Assembly (NCBI GenBank): GCA_028751875.1
Contig: CM054135.1
Coordinates: forward strand, 1,782,560-1,846,559
Origin: Rapana venosa
Lineage: Eukaryota; Mollusca; Gastropoda; Neogastropoda; Muricidae
Direction of reading: 5' to 3'
DNA length: 64,000 nt
In this document: positions 34,717 through 44,576 of the stretch, in pieces
How the letters are laid out: the number at the start of each line of letters is the position of its first letter
How positions within the stretch are numbered: the first letter of the stretch is position 1
Program-made: the position numbers and the translations under genes
The notes under the pieces: model-generated
What the model was told of the DNA's origin: nothing
The model's input: only the letters and a program-made list of their open reading frames with translations
Database searches by the model: none

Positions 34717-35515
34717 CTGACGACCGAGTATCTCCTCTGCTGTTTCTCGGACTGCCTCATTAAAGTTGTTGGTGTTTGTCATTGATGTCATTGTCGGGAG
34801 GGTTAATGCCCCCAAACGTCAGCCAAGCTTTGCTTGGAAGATCTCCTCGACATCTGGTCTTTCAGTTTGTCCACGTCAAATTTGATACGTGGGTTTGCAG
34901 GCTGTTTGTTTTTCTTCAGCTTCATTTTGAATACCAGCAGCACAAGGTCGTGGTCGCTGCCTATGTTCAGCTCCAGGGTAGTTTCTTGTTTGGCTCTGTT
35001 GATGCTGGAATTGAAACGCCGTGGTGTTAAAGATAAAATAACTATTTGGTTAGGGGTTTCTTGCCGTTTGGGCATGCTAGGTTGTCCTCCTTGACTGCTT
35101 GTGGGGATAGAGGGTTTTGGGGGGAAATGGTAAGTCTGTGGGTGCAAGGCAAACTCAGCAGACGTAGCCCCCTGTCGTTGGTCTCTCCAGTTCCTACTGC
35201 CCCATCTGTTCCGGGCCCAATTGGTTGTAAGAGGTCAGGAAAATATTTGCGTTAAAATCCCTTTGGATGATGTTTGATGTCTTTCTTGGGTATTTTCATA
35301 ATGGTCTCTTCAAGATCTTCGTAAATTCTTCTATTTCTTCATCTGCATGATCGATGATGGTGCTTTAGATTTGTATGATGGTGATGTTCTTGGGCTTGGC
35401 CGCCCACCCAGATACCAGAACAGTAGGTTCACTGTGCATCTGCCTGTTGTAGCTGCTGCTCTTGAGCTAGAGGCAACTGTTAGCAATAGCCGTTTCTGCA
35501 GATAGTGTGGTCACC
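34717..35515 (-). mobile_element. Minus-strand LINE endonuclease fragment (same family as 26.1-28.6 kb)
   Basis: Matches the 5' part of the minus-strand LINE: FKMKLKKNKQPANPRIKFDV (34,865-34,925), IGSDHDLVLL and TPRRF. It extends further 5' than the nested copies, through the GDFN block and an upstream DIIIIQ/EETIMKIPKKD segment (about 35,260-35,330), so it preserves endonuclease sequence that the nested copies lack. Truncated where the SINE at 35,522 begins. Confidence 0.75.
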
Positions 35516-35521
35516 TGTTTT

Positions 35522-35874
35522 CTATTTATTCATTTATTTATTCCTTTATATCGAGTATAACGGAATAAGCACTTATGTTCTTTTTTACATCCAGTCGCCG
35601 TGTATATGCGGTTTGTAAATTTTGTCATCCTTCCCATGGGCACACAATGGTCTACTCTTATGAAAAGGGGAAACGGATTTAAGTGTGCGCAAGATGGTCT
35701 GCGTGCATTTGCCACGGGGCATTGGTTTATAGTCTCATCCGAAGGATTTTTGGGGAAAGAGTGGAGTCTGCCCCGATATTAACTTTCAGGGGAAATATCC
35801 CCCTTGAACGGGAAATCAAACCGGGTCGTCAGATTGCGAGCAAAATGTGCTAACCACTGGGGCTACCCTGTCCC
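35522..35874 (-). mobile_element. SINE A, near full length
   Basis: 353 bases on the minus strand: tRNA-like head (complement of CTAACCACTGGGGCTACCC as the A-box side; GTCGTC/GGGAAATCAAACCGGG as the B-box side), core with TTTATAGTCTCATCCGAA, body, and an (AAATA)n tail at 35,522-35,548. Best reference copy of this family in the minus orientation. Confidence 0.85.
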
Positions 35875-35929
35875 TGTGGAGAAATTTTTGCAATGCAGGC
35901 GACAGCATATCAGCAATATTACATGATCC

Positions 35930-36021
35930 TAATATATATATATATTTTATATATATTTTAATATATTTATGAATTATTATATATAATATATATATATTAT
36001 TTTAAAAATATATATATAATG

Positions 36022-36066
<45 letters not shown>
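35930..36066 (+). repeat. AT-rich stretch and (GT)n
   Basis: TATATA-type low complexity to about 36,018, then (GT)n at 36,020-36,065, touching the 3' end of the minus-strand LINE. Confidence 0.9.
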
Positions 36067-36069
<3 letters not shown>

Positions 36070-39000
36070 GTGTCTGATTCAGATTCAGAATATTTTATTG
36101 CCATTCATGTAGACTTATTTGACAAAACAAAAACATCAATTAAAGCTATTATCTATTTTGGCTAAAAGTGATTTTACACTAAAAACATGTTGCATTCTAC
36201 TTCTCTTTTTTTTCTTCTTTCAAAACACTCATACACATATCTGATGATATCTGCTTGATATATATCAAATGTGATTATGTCACTCATATTATGTACACAG
36301 TTTTTGCGTTCTTTGTCTTCCGTTATGATTTTAAATAACAAATTATTTCTCAGTTTATTATATAAAATACATTAATCGAGTAAATGAAATTAATCTTCTA
36401 TTTTGTTACAGTATCAATTTTCTGTCCTCTCTGGATATTTTTTGGGTTTGCCCCTTTCTCTATCATTAAATTGTGAGCTTGTGCGAAATTTACAATATGT
36501 CTTCTTATGGGTTTTGTTTTCTAGTTTATTAAATATGGCTCCAGTCTGTATTATTTGGTAGCATAATCATAAAATTTTTTTAGTTTGCAAACTCTTTCTT
36601 CTGGTAGATGCAAAAGGGTTTTTATATATCCTCAAGCTTTCTTTTAATAGAATAATCAACCAATGAACATTAAGAGTACTTTGGTTCTTCAGACTGTTTG
36701 AATCCAGTTGTGTACAAACTATATTCACTGTGTTGATCCATTTATCATATGCATTCGTCTGATACATATAGTCGTATATATTCTGATATAAGAGTTGGTT
36801 TTGATTCTGTCAAATGAATCCAAAAGGATATTATCTGGCATATGTTTTTTAAGGGTCAGTGGAAATCTTCCTAAGTAAACCAAAGTGGGTATACTAATGC
36901 TTTTTTTATGAACGCCTAGTATTTGTTCACAAAATTTTTACATCAAATTCTCATACAAAAACTGATTGGATAAGCATGCCTTGCACGTTTAGTAATATGC
37001 AATTTGGTCTCCCCATTAAAACAAAAAGGAAACCAAACTTCTGCCCCAAAGGGTTTTTAAAACAAAAGTTATCAGTGGTGAATAAACGCATTATTATAGT
37101 AGTCTTAAATTTTGTCCATGACTGCTCTTTAAGGCATTATTGCTTTGTTGTTTTGTTTTACTAAATGTTCTTGTTTTTGCTTGAAATTCCCATTCTGTGA
37201 AAAACAATACCTAGATATTTATAGGTTTCTACTGTTTAAAATTACATTTTCCTCACTTTTGAATGAATTGAAATTTTAGGAGGTTTATCTCGTAAAAAAC
37301 TATTACCTTTTGTTTTTGTTTGTTTATCTTTAAACCCCAAATTTTAGAACGGAAATTCTTGCAGTTTATTCATTTTTAGTTTGAGACCTATTTTAGTTGT
37401 TGATAGTAATGCTAGGTCATGGGCATAGAGTAAACAAGAAATTAAACGTCTTTTTGCCGTTATATATGGCGAATCTTTCTCATCAAGATGTTGAACTATG
37501 TCATTGACATATACATTAAAGAATGTAGAACTTAATGTATTTTCCTGATGTACCCCCTTTTTGACTATGATTTCATCTGTGTGTTTGCCTTGTATTTTTG
37601 TAAATATTTTTGCATTGGAATACATGTTTTTAATGACATTAAAAGTTTTGCCTGCTATTCCTATTTGGTTTAACTCTATAAGAAGACCCTCCTGCCACAC
37701 ATTATCAAAAACTTTCTGAAAATCTACAAAGCAGCAATAAAGTCTTTTATTATTTTTTTTAGTGCGCTATCTACTAAATTGTTAAGTAGGAAGGTATGGT
37801 CTGTTGTTCTGCTTGTTTTTTTTTCTGAAACCAGCTTGTTCTTTGACAATGCTATTGTTATTTTCAAAATATTCAGACATTTTATGATTCAGTATTGTAC
37901 AAAAAAGTTTTCCAATAGTGTTTGTCAACGTTATTCCTCTGTAGTTTTCTGGGTTGTATATCCATCCAGTTCTTATAGATTGGAACATTCACTCCTACTT
38001 TCCAATCACAGGGATATATACCCGTTTCTAATACTAAATTGAACATATTCGACATTGTCTCTATAACATTAGACGTAACTGATTTCATAATTTCGTTTGT
38101 AGTTCCATCTTTGCCAGGCAATTTGTTATGTTTTAGCCTTTTGATTGTTTTTGTAATTCCCACCATTGTAATTTGCTTATCTAGGTATGGGTTATTAAAT
38201 ACTTTTAAATCATTAAGCCTGCTTTGTACTTACTTTTTGCGGTCTGTATCTATTGCAGTTCTTTTCCAATAAGTGTTTTTAAGTGTTCAGACCATTTTTC
38301 CCTACTTAATATGATTATGATGCTTTAATCCATCATCTTCGCTTTCTTTAACTTTTGTAAAGTTTTCCACAATGTACTCGGATCTTGCCCAATGGCATCA
38401 TGTAGTTGTGATACCAGTGAATGTTTTTTCTTTTCTTTTTTTTTTTTTTTTATTAAAGTATTATACTGTTTTCTTTTCATGAAATATTTTTGTCGAAGTT
38501 CAGGTTTATACGGATTTCTATTTATTGCATTTAGTAAAGACTTTACTTCTTTTCTCATACTGTTACATTCTGAGTCAAACCATTTTTAGTGTGTTTAATT
38601 CTTCTTATATGCTTTGACTTTCTGGTCTTCAAGCTTAATTGTACCACTTTGGTAAAGATATCGGGACAGTTGTCTGGAACATTTATTTATACGTTTGTTA
38701 AATAGGTCTTTTGTACTTTGTTTTAATACTGTATTTGTTTGAGTTTTTTTTGTGCTATGTGTGATTGAATTGATGGTAGAAGAAGTGTATTTGAAATTGT
38801 TCTTTGGAATTTTTATCCCATACAAAACGTGTTTGTTGTGGTAAATCTTTAGTAATACACTCTGCTTGTGTATCTTACTATTTTGATAGACTTCTGCAAA
38901 CGTGTTATGTCTATATCTAGTATATTTATATATACATCAAGTGGACAATGATCAGAGTATTCCATTAAATCTCTAACTTTCATATGCTTCACCTCTTTCA

Positions 39001-39830
39001 TACATGATTTTGAACAAATGAAATAACCCACAACACTACAACCTTGAGGTTGAAAGCATGTATATCCACCCTGTAAATCTCCTAATGTTCGGCCATTTAA
39101 TATGTACAATTGATTGTCTATACAAATATTAGTTTTAAGTCTACAATATTTTTGTACAATTCTATCCATTGAGCACTTTGGTCATATTCATCGTCTTCAG
39201 GTAAATTGTAGTAACTTGGTTTTGGATCTATTTCTATAAAGTCAGTAGTAACTTGGTTTTGGATCTATTTCTATAAAGTCAGTCTTCCTGATCGTGTATT
39301 TAGATCTCCGCACAGTATTATCTGACCTCTTTCAGACAAACTTTCTATGTCTTGTTCTAGATTTCCCATACTTTCTGTGTATGAACTTTTCCAAAAAAAG
39401 AAAATTCGGGTGGGAATATATGCGCATTCTATGAAATATTCTTGTTTTGTGATTTTGATGATTTTTCCCGGGCATCTTTTGCATCCACACAATATTCTGA
39501 ACTTTTTTTTGCGGTAAAAATTTATACTTTTGTTTAATCTTCTTTAATTTGAAAACTGAAATACCTCCTGAAGCAGTGATAAATCTATTTATCTTTGGTC
39601 TGCAGTAAATATCCTGGTAGAGTTACATCTTCTACTAGCTTTTTGATCTGAATGTGTTTCTTGTAAAATTATTACATCGTATAATATCAACATGTCTTTT
39701 ATGTGTACGTCATTTAGTTTATTTACATTAATTCCATCCACTTTTCCATAGATACTTCTAATTTTCCCCTGATAATTTTTTCTCATGTTTTACTGATTTG
39801 TTGATATTATTTTTAAACACAGATATCTTT
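36067..39830 (-). mobile_element. I/Nimb-like LINE ORF2, minus strand, decayed
   Basis: Reads from 39,830 down. Endonuclease: GINVNKLND...YDVIILQETHSDQ (39,730-39,640), ECAYIPTR and ILCGDLNTRSG (39,430-39,290), YSDHCPLDVYI (about 38,950). RT: RLKHNKLPGKDGTTNEIMK (about 38,120), NYRGITLTNTIGKLFC (about 37,930), VKEQAGFRKK, GLLIELNQIGIAGKTF, KGVHQENTLSSTFFNVYVND and motif C YAHD (about 37,410), in which the first catalytic Asp is replaced by His. C-terminal CEQILGVHKK. Ends with a TTCTGAATCTGAATC-type repeat near 36,075. An internal 37-bp tandem duplication lies at 39,208. Inactive as it stands. Confidence 0.78.
39208..39281. repeat. 37-bp perfect tandem duplication
   Basis: GTAGTAACTTGGTTTTGGAT and the next 17 bases occur at 39,208-39,244 and again at 39,245-39,281, within the LINE endonuclease region. 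37 is not a multiple of three, so it shifts the frame. Confidence 0.95.
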
Positions 39831-40162
39831 TCGATGTGGGTAAAAAAATATGTGCATATTTTTTAATGAATTATAGCTGGGGGGGGGGGGGGGCCCTGTT
39901 TTAATTATCTCTATTGAAATGCTAAACTGTCTATGATGCCAAAACAATAACGGAAACAAATTATATTTTCATTAAAGTTTACATCATCAAGAAATAAACT
40001 TTACATTAAGATGGTATTCATATTTGAACTATTAATTAACGAACTTGACAAAGTTATCGTTGTATCCGATAAAACAAAATAAAATAATAGTAAATGATAA
40101 CATGTGTTCAAAAGACTTAACTAGGACAGACTCTCTTTGTTGTTAATATCATTGCATGAGTC

Positions 40163-40199
<37 letters not shown>

Positions 40200-40435
40200 C
40201 GCGCGCGCGTGCGTGTAATCTACATACTTTCTATATTTCACCATCTCTTGGACTTGTTTATTCTATACACGCATGAAGATCTACTAATGCCACATAAAGT
40301 GTATAGGGCTAAGTATCTTAGATCAACAATTGAAATCAAAATTGTTGTTTTTTAAAGGATGTAGTTTCTAGTCATCTTCGCATCACATTGTTGTAATTTG
40401 TATATGGTACCCAAGTGGTGTGTATGTGCTCTGTG

Positions 40436-40480
<45 letters not shown>

Positions 40481-40571
40481 GTGCGTATTGTGTACGCGTT
40501 TGTGTGTGTATGTATGTGTGCGCGCGCGCGCGTGAGTGTGAGTGCGTACGTGAGTGTGAGTAGGTTGTGTA
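39831..40571. other. Spacer with (GT)n, (GC)n and a G run, no gene
   Basis: A run of G near 39,881-39,896, (GT)n(GC)n at 40,163-40,212 and (GT)n at 40,437-40,480. ORFs of Cys/Val repeats are microsatellite artefacts. Confidence 0.75.
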
Positions 40572-40973
40572 ATTTTTTTTTTATTTATACCACTTTAAGT
40601 CACCCAGATTTCTCTGCATGAAATTCGGGCGGCTCTCCCCGGGGAGAGCACGTCGCCATAAGAGCATCGTCAACCATTTTTTTTCCTGTCTGCAACAGCA
40701 TTTGTTTCCCTATCAGAGTGGCTTTTTTCTACATAATTTTGCCAGGGACAACTCTCTTGTTGCCGTGGGTTCTTTTACGTGCGCTAAATAATCATGTGCA
40801 ACACACGGGACTCGGTTTATCGTTCTCTCCGAAAGACTAGCGCCCAGACCACCACTCATGATCTAATGGATGGGGGAAAAGTTTCGGGTTCAAACGGGAT
40901 ACGAACCACCGCACACTTCCGACCCTGACTTTTTGCTTTCTAGACAGGCGCGTTACCTCTAGACCACCGATCC
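40572..40973 (-). mobile_element. SINE B, copy 1, tRNA-derived, near full length
   Basis: Minus strand. The head at 40,973 has an A-box-like GTGGTCTAGAGGTAACG and a B-box-like GGTTCGTATCC (about 40,900). Next comes a core with AGTCTTTCGGA and ATAAACCGAG (40,807-40,840), GCGCACGTAAAAGAACCCAC, a GC-rich CTCTCCCCGGGGAGAG stem, GAATTTCATGCAGAGAAATC, and an A/T-rich tail at 40,572. I recognise this layout as common in molluscan genomes; the formal family name is not asserted. Confidence 0.85.
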
Positions 40974-41839
40974 ATATGTGTGTCCAAGTGTATCATGAGG
41001 GCAGGTGCATGTATGTGGATTGGAAGGGGAAAAGTGGGGGGCGGAGGGAGTTGTCTTTATCTGTATATGTCCTATTATTTGTGTATATGTATGAGAAAGA
41101 TGTATATGTTATCTTAATATCTGCTATTCCAGTCTTTGATTACACATTTCATTTTGTATTTCTCCAGTCATGGTGTTGATATGGTCCCCAGTTTTGTCCC
41201 CGTCTATGTAGATGGTAGTAGCCTTGTGGTCTCCGGGTCAGTTCATCTTCCTCCATTCTGTCGTCATAGCTGTACTTCCAGTCCCACTGTCTTCTTCTGT
41301 TGTTCTCAGTGTTGTAGTGCCATCTGTTGCTTGTCCAGTCCTTCACACCACCTTCCCAGCCACCTCTCCATCCTCGTTGGTTCCTTTCTTATTGACGGTG
41401 TCTGTAGCCACTGTTGTCCTATCTGTCATTCCACGGTCGTGATGTCTGGCTATTCCCATGTATTCTGTCTCCATGCTGTGTGCATCTTCTCCATTGTCAT
41501 CGGTTTCCATCCCAAGCAGTGTATCTTTGATGTGTCACATTTTCTGTCCCGTTCTGGTGAAATGGCTCATAGTTCACATTTTGTTGAGTTCTGTATTTGT
41601 TTCCTTGGTTTTGGCCTATCCAATTCTTTTTGTTATTTGCTGATTGTTGTTCGTCATAGTATCTGTCTGCATTGTTCGATTGAAGTATTTGAACATCATT
41701 GGTCGTTTTTATTTCAGGTATTGTCTCTGTTGTCTTTCTGTCTGCCGTCCAATTTCTCTTTTCTGTATTTCACATTTCTTGCCAAATTTTGGTTTAGGTT
41801 TCTGTATTTTGATTGTCAAGCATCGTGCGTGTAGGTGTC

Positions 41840-42330
41840 GACCTATGCTGCCTGCCCGTATTCCGCAGCCTCGTGCTGAGGGATGGGTGGTGTCCCGGAA
41901 CAGGGTTCTGTTTTGAGGGTTCAGGGTGTGGTCTATGAAAGAGATATTGTCAAGTTGGAACAATTCGCCATACACAAAAGCGTTGAATATTTTTCTTTTG
42001 GCTTCAAGTTCCTTTTCGGTCGTAGAAATGTTCTGACTGATAACTATTTGTGTGTCTTTGAGGTCCTCATTGATTTGTTTGACGATCTGTGTTATTTTAT
42101 GACTTGCTGTTTCTGCTGTTTCGTTCCTTAAAGTTGTTGAAACCACAGTGTATCAGTATTACTTGAAGGGTTGACTTCATTTTTTCTATTTCTTTTTGAC
42201 AATAACTTATTGTGCATGCATTTTCTTCTTGATGGCAAGTCTGTAGGAGTGTCCTAGTCGCTCAGCGTCAATACCATCCAGTACAGAGTCGTGTAACATC
42301 AGAACATATGGAAGACTGCCTGAAGTCATG
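41840..42330 (-). other. SGNH hydrolase-like domain inside the ORF1 remnant
   Basis: Block I Ser in H-D-S (42,293-42,285), block III as GFNN (usual GxND, so one position differs), block V Asp and His in D-T-T-H (41,894-41,883), with ITQIVKQINEDLKDTQIVIS between III and V as in the family helix-strand unit. All three expected catalytic residues (Ser, Asp, His) are visible, although two frameshifts separate them. Confidence 0.6.
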
Positions 42331-43087
42331 TTTTCATTGAGATTACTATCATCGAATTCTTCTTCTTCAGTACTTGAGTTCAAAGTATCTTCATCATCTG
42401 TGACACAGTTCTATCTTCTCGTTTGGTCTCGTCATCGCATAGGTCTAGTAGAGGGAGGCCGTTTTCTAGAACTGTCATCGTATGCTTTCTGTCAAGGTTG
42501 TTCTGGGTTTTTTTTTGTTTTTATTTTCTGTGCTTTTCTTTTTTTGATTTTTGTTTGAGGGTTTTCTTTGCAGTTCTTCGCTTTCTTTTTTGGCTGTCAT
42601 TACGTTTCGGGGTCCTGTTTGCTGATGGTTTACGTAGTTCTTTTTTTAGAGACTGCAGCATTGATGTTTTGAGGTTTAGAGCAATAGCATGGTCTGCACT
42701 GCTCTTTCAACTCATTGAATGATGAGTACATGTGCTCTGCTAATGTGCTCACTGCCTTTTCTAGGTTACAAACCATCGCCTTTAGTTCAATGAGATTGGT
42801 TTCAAAGATGATTTTGTCATCACCTGCATATGACTTTTTAAAGAAATTATTGACGTAATTTCTTGGTTTGCGGCATTTATCATTTCTGTCTGTCTGTCAA
42901 TTTCTTCCAAAACTTGGTCTGAGGCAAGCTTTGCCTCAGCACAGAGCTGGTATGTAGAAAGTCGTGAAGATTTGGCAAAAAACGCAAATCTGGTACTTAG
43001 GGAGTGAGGTACAGGTCCAATTTATTTCCTATTGCACTCACTGCACTTTAAGGTACGTCCTTCAACTGCCCTGCTGCATATGCAAGT

Positions 43088-43510
43088 AGTAGTAGTAATA
43101 ATAATAATAATAATAATGTATGGAATTTATATAGCGCTGAATCTTGTAAAGCAACAAATCAAAGCGCTCAGATGATTTTTTCGAGGATAATGGAACAAGC
43201 ACTCATGTGCTTTTTTGTTTTACACCCAATCCCCGTGTGTATGCGGTTTTGTAAATGTTGTTATCTGTTCCCACAGGTACATAATGGTCTACTCTTTCGA
43301 AAAGCGGACAGGATTTAACGTGTGCACAAGATGTTTTGCATGCTTTCGCACACGGGGCCTCGGTTTATAGTCTCATCCGAAGGACTTTGACATTCAGTTC
43401 TTTTTTTTGTTGGTCAAACTGGGAAGAAAGGGCGAGGCTGGGAATCGAACCCAGAATCTCACGGTTTACTTGTTGGCTGGCAAACGTCTTAACCATCCTG
43501 CCACCGTCCT
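43088..43510 (-). mobile_element. SINE A variant with an L2-type 3' tail
   Basis: Minus strand. tRNA-Leu-like head GGACGGTGGCAGGATGGTTA, B box GGTTCGATTCC (about 43,447), SINE A core (CCGAGGCCCCGTGTGC near 43,350) and body to TTCCATTATCCTCGA. In place of the (AAAT)n tail of other copies it ends GAGCGCTTTGATTTGTT, CAGCGCTATATAAATTCCAT and (ATT)n, the L2 LINE terminus. It sits inside the ORF1-like protein. Confidence 0.85.
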
Positions 43511-43649
43511 TCCTGTCTGTCCATTCCTGTCGGAAAGTCATTTCTGTCAGTTTTTTGTGTGCTTCATCAATTCTACATTCATCATCTTCTTTTTCTTTGT
43601 TTTTGTCACTTTTATTTTTACTGTAGTCATACACTGGCGGACACCTAAT

Positions 43650-43810
43650 TCCAGATTGCTTCATTGCTTCAATGGCTTTTTTCTAAACTGCATTAGCTTT
43701 TGTGCACTGTTCCCTGGTATCCTAAAACAGATTCACTTGCCTCTTCCCAGTAGTGAATATTCCAACGGTTCTCCCTTTAGTTATAGCGTCAAATTTCGTG
43801 TCACATCCAT
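43650..43810 (-). other. RNase H1-type hybrid-binding (viroplasmin-like) domain remnant
   Basis: KFDAITKGRTVGIFTT is followed, after a one-base shift, by ASESVLGYQGTVHKS and then AIEAM. This is the F-x-A-x-x-x-G-R-x-x-G-I-F pattern, a G-Y/F-x-G turn and the closing helix of the domain that binds RNA/DNA hybrids in RNase H1 and occurs in caulimovirus P6. About 50 residues, the usual size. Two frameshifts. Confidence 0.6.
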
Positions 43811-43913
43811 TTTTTTTCGTGACATTTCAGCAAAGATCACCACAATCACAAGATCTCTGTGTTCATGTAGAAATAGTAAACGTCTGTTAATCGCTATCTT
43901 GACGTGAAGTTTT

Positions 43914-43920
43914 GTGTGTG

Positions 43921-43964
<44 letters not shown>

Positions 43965-44250
43965 TGTGTGTTGTGTGTGTGAATGTGTGGTTTTTGGGGG
44001 AGAGACAGTGGCGATGTGTGATTTGCCATGATTCTGTACAACTTCTCAGCATGACCAGAACAGCGAGGATGGGGCCTCCATAAAGAGGCTGCATTAAGTC
44101 TACAATTCGCAGACTCTTCATTTGTGAAGATCCCGCTGCAGCAAAATTTGTAAAAGAGTGGAGATCTGTAACTGTCCACAGTTTTGTACAACTTCTCAGC
44201 TACAAAGTATAACCAAACCAGTGACGATGTGGCCTCATAAGAAATAAATT
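43914..44250. repeat. (GT)n and an imperfect 60-bp direct repeat
   Basis: (GT)n with interruptions at 43,914-43,982. TGTACAACTTCTCAGC followed by a GA(C/G)GATG...GGCCTC block occurs at 44,036-44,096 and again at 44,194-44,243. No coding recognised. Confidence 0.6.
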
Positions 44251-44429
44251 ATACTGTTTACCGTCTATGCAAGGAAGAGGTTTAAATCACCACATTAGGA
44301 AACAGAGCTCACACAATTTTCAGGTAACACCAGGGTTCAACAGATCTCTGATAGAGTAGAAGGTAATCTTACTACCACCCCGTTACACACCCTAACACAC
44401 ACATACAATGTCATACCTATATACATACA

Positions 44430-44538
44430 CACCTTGATATATATATTTAAATTATATTATTAATATATATATATATAGAGGGGGAGAGAGAGAGAGAGAG
44501 AGAGGAGAGGAGAGAGAGAGGGGAGAGAGAGAGGAAGG

Positions 44539-44572
<34 letters not shown>
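44430..44572 (+). repeat. (TA)n and (GA)n microsatellites
   Basis: TATATA run to 44,477, then (GA)n with GGGGA interruptions to 44,572. Confidence 0.9.

Positions 44573-44576
<4 letters not shown>

Larger units (their letters stand above)
41149..43825 (-). pseudogene. ORF1-like protein: hybrid-binding domain, CxxC, coiled coil, basic region, SGNH esterase, RNA-binding-like tail
   Basis: Frameshifted minus-strand coding trace starting at ATG 43,825-43,823 (MSRKKMDVTRK). Domains in order: RNase H1/caulimovirus-VI-type hybrid-binding domain (FDAITKGRTVGIFTT, then SVLGYQGTVHK, then AIEAMKQSG; 43,800-43,650); a Lys/Asp/Glu linker; a SINE insertion (43,510-43,088); TLKCSECNRK (about 43,040); coiled coil (ASDQVLEEIDRQTEM, 42,930-42,880; LKAMVCNLEKAVSTLAEHM, about 42,770); Lys/Arg-rich KRNDSQKRKRRTAKKTLKQK (about 42,590); an acidic stretch; SGNH blocks LPYVLMLHDSVLDGI (42,320-42,275), VILIHCGFNN (about 42,155) and FRDTTHPSARGCGI (41,900-41,860); and a tail rich in Arg, Trp, Asn, Gly and Tyr (41,560-41,149). 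Esterase-bearing ORF1 proteins are known in CR1-type LINEs; the combination with a hybrid-binding domain is unusual. Not intact. Confidence 0.62.

Noticed and set aside
38325..38589. Separate Lys-rich and Phe-rich small genes
   Set aside because: They are the linker region and its antisense shadow within the minus-strand LINE ORF2.
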